Assembly (NCBI RefSeq): GCF_000003605.2
Contig: NW_003154743.1
Span: 173,601-189,157, forward strand
DNA length: 15,557 nt
Reading direction: 5' to 3'
DNA from: Saccoglossus kowalevskii
Taxonomy: Eukaryota > Hemichordata > Enteropneusta > Harrimaniidae
Positions 1 through 7,224 of the stretch are shown here, piece after piece. The notes under the pieces are model-generated. The model was not told where the DNA came from, made no database searches, and saw only the letters and a program-made list of their open reading frames with translations. Numbering within the stretch: position 1 is the stretch's first letter; each line of letters starts with the position of its first letter. The position numbers were made by a program, and so were the translations under genes.

Positions 1-397
1 CATCTTGTTTTTTGAAAATGTTGTATTTTGGACATGCTTTGTCAGTTTTCATTCAAACTTGGTACATAGATTATACATGTTAGGATACATGTCCATGATG
101 ATTTATTTCACAATTGGATCAAAGATGGCTGACTGGCAGCCATCTTGTTTTTTGAAAATGTCGTATTTTGGACATGCTTTGTCAGTTTTCATTCAAACTT
201 GGTACATAGATTATACATGTTAGGATACATGTCCATGATGATTTATTTCACAATTGGATCAAAGATGGCTGACTGGCAGCCATCTTGTTTTTTGAAAATG
301 TCGTATTTTGGACATGCTTTGTCAGTTTTCATTCAAATTTACTACATAGATCATACATGTTAGGATACATGTCCCCGACCGTCCATGAGTTCCTGAG

Positions 398-429
398 TCT
401 GTCCGTCCGTCCGTGTGTCCGTCTGTCCC
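398..429 (+). repeat. CCGT/CTGT tetranucleotide microsatellite
   Basis: Imperfect repeats of (t)ccg/tctg: gtccgtccgtccgtgtgtcc followed by gtctgtcc. It lies inside the segment that interrupts the 140-bp array (about 374-545). Such stretches are frequent within mollusc repeat elements of this type (recalled, not searched). Confidence 0.6.
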
Positions 430-1114
430 TGCGTCAGTCTATCCAACGTCATATTTCAGAATCCTGTGGACTGATTCCGTTCATTCTTTGCATGTGCCTA
501 GTACCTTATGTGGGACATATGCACATGCAGTGGTTTAGCGATTCGATTCAAAATGGCCGACTGGCAGCCATCTTGTTTTTTGAAAATGTTGTATTTTGGA
601 CATGCTTTGTCAGTTGTCATTCAAACTTGGTACATAGATTATACATGTTAGGATACATGTCCATGATGGATCAAAGATGGTCGACTGGCAGGCATCTTGT
701 TTTTGTTTTTTTTTGCGGTATCTTGGACGTGCTCTGTCAGTTTTCATTCAAATTTGGCACATACATGTACTTTATACATGTTAGGATGCATATCCATGAC
801 AATTTGTTTCAAAATCTGGTCAAGGATGGCCGATTGACAGCCATCTGACTTTTTGGCCTTACTACTATATTTACACAATTTATGTACCATTTTCATTCGT
901 ATTTGGCACATACATCATACATATCAGTGTGTTTCATAATCAGATCAAAGATGGCTGAATAACGGCTGTTTTTATTTTGGCCATATTACTATGACACGAA
1001 ACACGTGTTTTGATGTAAATAAACAATCTGTTGTATAGGCCACTTGGAACTCAAGTTTCAAGGACACGCTCGCGACAACCCCTCCGCTTTAATATGACGA
1101 GCACAAAGAGAACT

Positions 1115-1147
1115 TAACGGGGACTGTGTCATTTTCAATGACTTGTT
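1115..1147 (+). repeat. 3' terminal hairpin tail of repeat copy 1
   Basis: TAACGGGGACTGTG is followed by GTCATTTTCAATGAC, a 6-bp stem (GTCATT/AATGAC) with a TTC loop, and then CTTGTT. The same flanks occur at 8361-8390 with a different stem. A hairpin near the 3' end is typical of Helitron-like elements. The expected CTRR ending is not exact here (CTTG), so the class is inferred. Confidence 0.55.
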
Positions 1148-1762
1148 GCTTTTATTAATGTGTGGACATTCAGGAGGACAAAATTATCAGAGTCACTGTG
1201 AATTTATTCAACGCCGCAAAATTTTGTGATTTGCCCTGACTTACTTTGTAAACAAATGCAAAGATTTGCTGTGATGCAACTAGTTATTCCAATGGTATGT
1301 TGTTGATGCAACAGAAAATGATACTGTAACAGTGATATTATAGTGATCTTGAAAAACATCTATATATAGTTATAGAATTTGGTAAAGTGAAATTAACATT
1401 TTACAAACAAAATAAATGTAAAAATGAAGAAAATCAGGTGCCAAAACATTTGTGTTTGGGCCTTAAGTCACCAACCTAGTCACATACCATTTACTCATTT
1501 TTTGAAGAACTCACTTCAGCAGTCAACAAAATGGCTCAACTTGATTTTGAGGGATCTCTACAAAATCAGTTCTGGAGGCACATTGCTTCAAATATAAAAA
1601 CATTTACTTTGAACAGTTCGTTTTGCCATTGTCAGTTTCATTTTTCACCACAACCCTCTCATATGCAATCTTATTTTCTTTGGAAAGTTTACTTGATGCA
1701 TACAATATTTAGTAAAAGAAAACAAAAATAGAACTTCTCAAATTTTTTGTTTTTCTCTTCAG
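1148..1762. other. Intron sequence before exon 1
   Basis: AT-rich sequence between the repeat element and the acceptor of exon 1. An open frame of 66 codons at 1531-1731 has no resemblance to the modules and no supporting context, so it is treated as chance. Nothing else is recognised apart from the pyrimidine-rich acceptor tract just before 1762. Confidence 0.5.
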
Positions 1763-2020
1763 GTAAGCTGTACATGCATGAAATGATAAACATAGATGGT
1801 GAACCAACTGAAATGTTACAACTCCAGACATGTAATGTTCGTAACCATGGTATCATGTACACACATAATGGAATGAATAGAAGAACTTTGTTGGGTCATA
1901 CCATTCGTGTATATGGGGGTGCAGAGCTCTATGGTGTTAATTTGCATATTGAAACTGAAGAAGTGATTGTTGATTCTCTTGGGTCATTGAATGTTGACAA
2001 TGCTGGCTACCGAAGTGCAG
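1763..2020 (+). CDS. Exon 1 (of those visible): strand-rich start of module 1
   Basis: Acceptor ttctcttcag ends at 1762 and donor gtaaac begins at 2021. The exon is phase 1 on both sides, 258 nt. It begins KLYMHEMINIDGEP and contains HTIRVYGGAELYG, then NLHIETEEVIVDSLGSLNVD. This alternation of hydrophobic strand and G/D turn recurs in exons 5-6, 11-12 and 15, where LHI is followed by a VII-D or TITVDD strand, so this is the strand-rich lead-in of a module. It has one cysteine (LQTCN). The upstream partner exon lies more than 1.7 kb away and outside the window. The frame stays open past 2020 to 2070, but that tail (KQFYWLCFLE) does not resemble the modules. Confidence 0.78.
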
Positions 2021-2101
2021 GTAAACAATTTTATTGGTTGTGTTTTCTGGAACTTTTCCGGGTTAATTAAGGAAGTTACGTGTGAAGGAATTTTTAGTAA
2101 T

Positions 2102-2303
2102 TACTGTAAAACACATTGAAATAGCTACATGCTATTTTAGCTAATTTGACTCAACACATGAATTAACAAAATCTTAATTTAGCTAAAATGCCAACAATCT
2201 CATTGTGAGAATATACTTTATTCTAAATTAGCGACATCTTGAATTAGCAAAATTGCAGATTACCTGGGGTAGCTAAATTAGCTAAAAAGACGTGTTTTAC
2301 ATA
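2102..2303. mobile_element. MITE-like element with TGTAAAACAC terminal inverted repeats
   Basis: The left end TGTAAAACAC (from about 2105) is perfectly complementary to GTGTTTTACA (to about 2301). Inside both ends lies a second inverted block, TTTTAGCTAATTTG on the left and AAATTAGCTAAAA on the right. The interior repeats aattagc/agctaaa words. About 200 bp with no coding potential fits a miniature inverted-repeat element. A clear target-site duplication is not visible. Confidence 0.5.
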
Positions 2304-2337
2304 AGTGGAGAACATGTTGCTGCTGTATTTAACATAT

Positions 2338-2472
2338 GGTTGCCGTGGTAATGTTTGTTTTTGGTTACCACAGTAATATTTATAGTGTTACATGTATGAT
2401 TGCCATGGCAATGTGTGATTCTCTGTGGTTGCCATGGTGAATTTTCCTTCATAGATAGTTGCTATGGCAATG
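2338..2472. promoter_or_regulatory. Cluster of five X-box-like palindromes
   Basis: Five sites resembling the RFX X-box GTTGCCATGGCAAC lie at 2338-2353, 2363-2377, 2398-2413, 2427-2440 and 2457-2472, spaced 24 to 36 bp centre to centre. The best are ATTGCCATGGCAATG and GTTGCTATGGCAATG. They are in the intron between exons 1 and 2. They could be an intronic enhancer, or a decayed short tandem repeat whose unit happens to be this palindrome. Confidence 0.3.
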
Positions 2473-2539
2473 TGTTTTTTGTGGGGTTTTTTGGTGATGT
2501 GCAACACAGATCTGTAATGTCATGTTTTCTTCATTTCAG

Positions 2540-2874
2540 ATGGTCCAGGTGGTGGTTTTACATATGGTAATTATGGAACAGGTGGTAGTCATGGCGGCAG
2601 TGGAAGCTGTGATAGCGAAAGTGAATCGTCTCCTCCTGGTTATGGATCGTTTGTCTTCCCCAATGAGTTTGGATCAGGAGGCGGTATGAGCCACCTTGGT
2701 GCAAATGGAGGAATGGGTGGTGGGATCCTAACGATGAATGTCAGTCGCTTGTTACGTGTTGAGGGTGCTCTTCATGCCAATGGTGAGAACTCCCAGAATA
2801 ATGATGCAGGTGGTGGCAGCGGAGGCAGCATGCATATTATTGCCAAGAGGTTTGAAGGAATGGGAAGTATACAG
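2540..2874 (+). CDS. Exon 2: glycine-rich body of module 1
   Basis: Acceptor tcatttcag ends at 2539 and donor gtaatc starts at 2875. Entry is phase 1, where the split codon with exon 1 gives Asp, and exit is phase 0. The exon encodes DGPGGGFTYGNYG, then GTGGSHGGSGS, then a Ser/Glu-rich stretch, then the module motif PNEFGS (2659-2676). It continues with GGGILTMNVSRLLRVEGALH and AGGGSGGSMHIIAKRFEG. The same order (HGG patch, P-x-E/D-F/Y-G motif, GGG-I-x-I strands) recurs in exons 6-7, 13 and 16. NVS is a possible glycosylation site. The long in-frame reading and matching phases support it as coding. Confidence 0.85.
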
Positions 2875-3503
2875 GTAATCTCAGTTTAATAAACAATTCA
2901 TCTGTCCAAGTATGTGAATATTAAATTTATTATTTCATGATTGATAAAATTGAAATTATCAATTTTGAAGTATTTCTCAGAAACGATAAATACTTATCGT
3001 AGGATTATTGGAATAAACATTAGCGATTTTCACTGACTTTTGAAATTACTGAAAAATTAACTCAACATGGCTTACAGTAATTTTTTATTTTCCCCTGAAT
3101 ACTAGTAAGTAGATTAGCTACTTATTGTGCAAAACACAAATATGCACCGGACATCATCACATCTTTATAAAGGTTAACCTTTTCAATTGTGTAACAAGGG
3201 GTACTAGTCTTATCCAATTTTGTGATTTCTGATAAATTCTGCTTAAAACACATTTTTTTAAACTATGCACTGGACAAAGCTGAAGAATCTGTCTTCAGGT
3301 CGTCACCTGTTATAATCAGTTGTTTTAATCATGTCACTAGTTTTATCATATCTGTGTTTTCTGATGAATGTTACTTAAACCTTAATGTATTTAGTACATT
3401 GTTATCATGCAGTCAAAACAAATTATAAAAACGTGAACAATGTTCGCATCTATACTTTAAACTGGATTTAAAATATTATGACTTACAAATCTTTGATACA
3501 AAG
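2875..3503. other. Intron 2-3 with hairpins and a degenerate duplication
   Basis: Three inverted repeats are visible: AAAATTGA/TCAATTTT (2946-2966), ACGATAA/TTATCGT (2983-3000) and AAATTACTG/CAGTAATTT (3043-3083). A perfect palindrome AAAGGTTAACCTTT lies at 3169-3182. About 50 bases from 3203 (actagtcttatcc) recur in decayed form from 3336 (actagttttatca), an offset of 133 bp. No coding potential is supported. Confidence 0.5.
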
Positions 3504-3722
3504 GTCAATGGTGGTTCTGGACATGGTGGAGGAAGCGGAGGACGGTTGGCTTTGTATTACGAGGAAGACGACTACAGTGGAGTCTTTGAGTCAGCTGGTG
3601 GTGCAGGATACAATGAACATGGTGCGTCTGGTACAGTGTATCTTAAGAAACAACATGATGATTTGGAAGAAGAGTATCGAACACTTCGTATTTATAATAG
3701 CTTTGAATATGCTAATAAACAG
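3504..3722 (+). CDS. Exon 3: GGRLALYY core of module 1
   Basis: Acceptor gatacaaag ends at 3503 and donor gtatgt starts at 3723. It is phase 0 on both sides, 73 codons. It encodes VNGGSGHGGGSGGRLALYY, an acidic EEDDYSGVF, then AGGAGYNEHGASGTVYLKK. This core returns in exon 9 (GGRIALYTYED...GGPGTIYM) and exon 13 (GGRMALNYINN...GGAGTIIL), so it is the best diagnostic of the module. The end is charged (DDLEEEYRTLRIYN). Acceptor context is weaker than average, with only a short pyrimidine run, but phase and homology fix it. Another frame from 3478 is also open across this exon and is judged a shadow. Confidence 0.85.
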
Positions 3723-4090
3723 GTATGTAATGGGAGTAGTCAAACTGATATTAGATAAAAATACCATTATTTGTCACATATGAAATGTACACATGTATAG
3801 TGTGTCACACTATTTACTATTATAAGAAAACACATCTCTAATAGAAGAGCATATAAACCAAAAATGACATTTGTTGTATACTGAATTGTTAAAGCGAGAG
3901 GGTCGTCACCTGCGCACGAGTGGGAATTGAGTCCGAAGCGACGATAACAACACACACTAAAAACGCAAAGGCTCATGAGTAGACGCTTGTTTGTAAACAC
4001 GCTATGGCCAACTGACGCATGCACAGGTAACGACTCTCCCCCTTTAAAACATTAATTATTTTCACCATTATAGTAACATCTCTAAAGTAC
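3723..4090. other. Intron 3-4 (5' part) with a CpG-rich patch
   Basis: Around 3893-4035 the composition changes: several CG dinucleotides (gcgagagggtcgtcacctgc, gaagcgacgat, aaaaacgc) in otherwise AT-rich sequence. It may be a fragment of a repeat. I looked for a tRNA-like A/B box and found none. The minus-strand frame at 3767-4024 has no supporting feature. Confidence 0.4.
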
Positions 4091-4326
4091 TTAAAACTCT
4101 TTGAGTGCCATTGTCACATTTTTGACACCAGCAACCAAATGATTGTATACAATCTGCTCCCCCACATGAAATGTGGGTAAAACATCTTGGTCAAAAGCTG
4201 ATAGTAATATCTGAAACTGTCAGTATGGACCAAAATTGTGATGAAATTTAGTGACAAATTCACAAAATGTGAAAATATTTGCACTGAATTTTGGGCAAGA
4301 AAAATATCTGGCAGTCAAAAGGTTAA
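4091..4326. mobile_element. TTAA-flanked MITE-like element A
   Basis: TTAA at 4091-4094 and 4323-4326 flank about 230 bp with imperfect terminal inverted repeats: CTCTTTGAGTGCCA on the left against CCTTTTGACTGCCA read from the right, 11 of 14 matching. TTAA duplications with C-rich CCYTTT termini are typical of piggyBac-type non-autonomous elements (class knowledge). The interior holds a hairpin CCCACAT/ATGTGGG near 4160-4177. It lies in the intron between exons 3 and 4. Confidence 0.5.
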
Positions 4327-4790
4327 GCAATTAACAATTTAACAATTACGATAATTTCACATAAAAAATAATAAAATTTACAATTAAATTACTAAGCAAT
4401 AAAAATAGACAAAATTATATCCAAAAGCCAAAACAATAGATTCTATTTTAATTTGATTGGGTTGATGCCTGATAATACATTATAATTGGAAGATGGTCAT
4501 AATGCCATGTCACGTTGTCCCAATAAACATGTATTTTTTTAGTGGTGAAATTTAGCATTTTTAATTGCAATCTGCACATAAAATAAATTCTGAAGATACA
4601 AAAACGAATTTTATAACAAAAACTACATGTAACTCACACTAAAGTATTTAAAAAAATAAGAAGAAAAAGTACATGTTGGATAACTAGGATATAACTATTA
4701 CTGCAGTAAGTGGTAGAAACATGGCTCCAAATGTCTGATATGTTTTCTAATATTCCTAGTCATTAGTATTACATTATTGCCTATTTACAG
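4327..4790. other. Intron 3-4 (3' part), AT-rich
   Basis: Very AT-rich sequence with A-rich runs, no open frame of interest and no clear repeat. It ends in the acceptor ctatttacag of exon 4. Confidence 0.45.
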
Positions 4791-5048
4791 AGTCGTAAAA
4801 CATGGGTAAACATTCCAGAGAATGTGTCACGTGATTATGACATTGATTTATTAGACATTGGTGGATATGCACATGCCTCCATTGAGTCCTCTGACATCAA
4901 TGGCTGGCCATCACAAGGACTAAGACGATTAAGTGTGTATGATATTGCTGGTGATCACACAGCTACTGTGCATGTCAGTGCTGACAAATACTTTGATATT
5001 GTTGGCAATGCAACCTATAGAATACCATTCAGTACAGCTGTCTATGAG
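4791..5048 (+). CDS. Exon 4: C-terminal part of module 1
   Basis: Acceptor ctatttacag ends at 4790 and donor gtgagt starts at 5049. Phase 0 on both sides, 86 codons. It begins SRKTWVNIPENVSRDYDIDL and contains LDIGGYAHASIES and LSVYDIAGDHTATVHVSADK. The piece YDIDLLDIGGYAHASIES aligns loosely with YWFDEVHINQGAHLAFES of exon 9 and with YEFLFDTMFVTGQAELAF of exon 13, all after the GGR core. Two sequons (NVS, NAT) and no cysteine. It is less glycine-rich than its neighbours, which fits a strand-rich segment between the glycine blocks. Confidence 0.83.
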
Positions 5049-5060
5049 GTGAGTCATGTT

Positions 5061-5292
5061 ATAAACATTTTCACCACGAGTTCCCTCTTTTCATCACAAA
5101 ATCCCCCTTTATAGTCTGCACCTTTCTTCAGAAGATTGGGATAAAAATAGCCAATTGCTTTGAGTAAAAAGTGAAAATTGACTTAAATTTTGTCTGTTGG
5201 CTGCAAAATTAGGGTTCATTTCCAGAAATATTGAAAAATATAAGAAAAAAAATGCAGAAAAATTGTGAGAAGTCTGGTGGTGAAAAGGTTAA
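5061..5292. mobile_element. TTAA-type MITE-like element B
   Basis: The left end ACATTTTCACCACGAG is matched by the inverse of CTGGTGGTGAAAAGG at the right end, followed by TTAA (5289-5292). The left TTAA is decayed (ATAA). The length of about 232 bp is close to element A at 4091-4326, and the right end AAAAGGTTAA is the same. It lies directly after exon 4. Confidence 0.45.
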
Positions 5293-6021
5293 AGGAAGAG
5301 CTGAGATCACATTTCAGTCTAGTTAGCCAATTTGACAGGCATGGACTCTTCATCTTTCAAAACATGAGTCATTTACGAGAAGAAATGTTATACAAATAGA
5401 CATTTAGAATCCATCTATTAATTGATTTTGAAAACAATTGGAGAGCACACAAGCCAGGCCTGTTACCAGACATGAAACTTAAGTGTTGATGTGCTCCAAT
5501 GTAAGATCCAAACTATCATACCCATGTTCAAGAGTGACATATTTCGTCACAATTTTTGGTTCACATTGTCTTGCATAACAAAAAAAAGTGCAACATTGAT
5601 CGTGCACAAAAATTATTGAATTAATTGATTGTGAAAGGTATAAAACAAAGTTCTTTGCCAAATGTTCACAAGTTGTTAGTCTCAGGGTGGAGCTACATCA
5701 CAGAACGTTCTACGTTGCGAAGACTGTGGAATGCCAGTCAATAACTAAATTCAAGGAAACAGCACAAACTCAAATTTGAAATAATCCTGAACAGCCAAAT
5801 TTATTTATGTTGTACATTGTAGGGGTAATCTTGTTTTCCTGTTCAAGTATCTCAAAGTACAGTTTTCTGAAAGTTTTTGGAGAGTTGATTATTTGAACAT
5901 CATAATTTTTCTTTCCAAAACTTGTTTTAATTTTATTGTATTTCTGTGTTAATTTGAACCAAATGGACTTTAATAATTTCAATTTTTCAACATACTGTGT
6001 GCTTTTGTTGACTTCATACAG
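5293..6021. other. Intron 4-5 (3' part), nothing recognised
   Basis: No module-like coding sequence on either strand. Minus-strand frames at 5479-5661 and 5770-5982 are Lys/Asn/Ile-rich and look like chance frames of AT-rich DNA. A slightly GC-richer stretch at about 5660-5745 is unexplained. Confidence 0.4.
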
Positions 6022-6331
6022 AATGGCACTGCATCATTTCCGAGCCATACCTATTTACAAGATGTAGACTTGATGTTATACGGTGGTCATGTGTTTGGAA
6101 TTGACCACCTTGAGCTGTCTCTGAATGGCCAAACCATCATGGATGCTGACAGTAGGATAAACTCAAAAGAAGATAGTATTGTCAGTCTAAAGGATGTCAC
6201 AATACATGATGGTGGTGTGTTTCATTACACCGGGGATGCAAGGGTTGATGATGCTCTGATGATGACACTAACAAATGGACTACATGTGAGAGGAGGTGGA
6301 TCTCTGATTGGTAATCAGTTACACATACAAG
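6022..6331 (+). CDS. Exon 5: strand-rich lead-in of module 2
   Basis: Acceptor cttcatacag ends at 6021 and donor gtaaag starts at 6332. Entry phase 0, exit phase 1, 310 nt. It encodes NGTASFPSHTYLQDVDLMLYGG, HVFGIDHLELSLNGQTIMDAD, DSIVSLKDVTIHDGGVFHYTG and LTNGLHVRGGGSLIGNQLHIQ. The regular strand-turn repeats look like successive rungs of a beta-helix (inference). VFGIDHLEL resembles IGFDHLEVYGGG of exon 15, and GLHVRGGGSLIGNQLHI aligns with IRVYGGAELYGVNLHI of exon 1. One sequon (NGT), no cysteine. Confidence 0.84.
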
Positions 6332-6862
6332 GTAAAGACAACATTAAACTCCCATATATTAAAAACGTGTAAACTTGTTGAACAATGTTAGGCATACATG
6401 TACAAGTCAATGAGTCAAGTAACTAAAATTTTAAAAATTAAAAGAGATTTGTCTCATTTTTAATATCAATAGTAAATGGCATCATCCATCATCCCAAAAT
6501 GAGTCAATTCTACTCTACTGGTGTAGTAGCAGTATTATAATGAAAGCGGTCTATTCATTTATAAACATGAATACATATATTATGTAGCAGTAATAGCCCT
6601 GTCAATGTATTTATTGGAGAAATTGCAGGACAATGTTTTGGCACTTTTTGCATTTCATTGTTTGTACAAGCAACTGTTTTCATGTCCAGGCCAGCGCAAC
6701 ACAGATTGACTTTCTCATACAGTAGCTTGATCTACACTTGGTACCTTAAATATTTGTGCAACAGATTAATTTTTTTGAAGATGGTGATATGAAGTGCAAT
6801 TGATCACTGGTTGGTGACATTTTGGTATATAATTTAACGATGATTTTTTTTCATCATATCAG
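6332..6862. other. Intron 5-6, nothing recognised
   Basis: AT-rich intron with no open frame, no strong inverted repeat and no copy of the palindromic monomer. It ends in a T-rich tract and the acceptor tcatcatatcag. Confidence 0.45.
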
Positions 6863-7092
6863 CCAAGACCATTACAGTTGATGATGAAGGAGAAGTGAAT
6901 GTCAACTACAGAGGATATGGACCAGGTGAAGGACCTGGTGCTGGCATTGATCATGTTTATGGTGGTACAGGGGCTTCACATGGTGGCAGAGGTGGCATTG
7001 GAAGTTGGACATTTAAAGCAGCTCCTGCATATGACAATGTCCTGGACCCAGTGGATTATGGTAGTGGGGGCAGCATTGGTGGAGGGACACAG
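6863..7092 (+). CDS. Exon 6: glycine-rich part of module 2
   Basis: Acceptor tcatcatatcag ends at 6862 and donor gtaggt starts at 7093. Entry phase 1 (split codon Ala), exit phase 0, 230 nt. It encodes AKTITVDDEGEVNVNYRGYG, GPGEGPGAG, GGTGASHGGRGGIG and the motif PVDYGS (7048-7065), followed by GGSIGGGTQ. It corresponds to the end of exon 1 plus the front of exon 2. Here the intron lies before the VDD strand, whereas in module 1 it lies after it. A second open frame (6899-7096, Met/Val-rich) across the same bases is a shadow. Confidence 0.84.
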
Positions 7093-7224
7093 GTAGGTCA
7101 TCCCTATGACAATGTACTAGTCTATTTTATAATGTGTAAAACTGGTCTATAGGGATACATCTAGGTTGAACAGTGATATGTAATTAGAATGTACAGTGTA
7201 TACATTATAGTTTTCAACAGTTTT

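Larger units (their letters stand above)
1..1147 (+). repeat. Repeat element copy 1: 140-bp tandem array, microsatellite-like insert, decayed units and 3' hairpin tail
   Basis: Units starting catcttg at 1, 141 and 281 repeat with an exact 140-bp period and near identity. Each contains a palindrome with arms GATGGCTG/CAGCCATC around ACTGG. The array is interrupted from about 374 by a different segment containing (CCGT)n-like sequence at 398-429, then resumes in decayed units at about 569, 693 and 842. A non-repeated stretch (about 975-1114) leads to TAACGGGGACTGTG (1115-1128), a hairpin and CTTGTT (1142-1147). The left end is outside the window. The layout resembles non-autonomous Helitron-like or pearl-type elements of molluscs (inference). 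It lies in the intron before exon 1. Short open frames in it (5-848) repeat the same peptide in shifting frames and are not genes. Confidence 0.75.

Noticed and set aside
5-848. Overlapping open frames encoding a repeated MFFENVVFWTCFV peptide
   Set aside because: They come from the 140-bp tandem repeat. The period is not a multiple of three, so the same peptide appears in shifting frames, and all lie in an intron.
1-960. CRISPR-like array of regular repeats
   Set aside because: The units are contiguous 140-bp tandem copies without unique spacers, in a clearly eukaryotic intron-containing gene.
1531-1731. 66-codon open frame on the + strand
   Set aside because: No resemblance to the modules, ends in a poly-Lys/Arg tail just before an acceptor tract, and no promoter or partner gene.
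3893-4035. tRNA-derived SINE or tRNA gene
   Set aside because: No A/B box pair and no cloverleaf could be found on either strand.
5479-5982. Two minus-strand open frames (60 and 70 codons)
   Set aside because: Short, Lys/Asn/Ile-rich as expected of AT-rich intron DNA. No splice or domain evidence.
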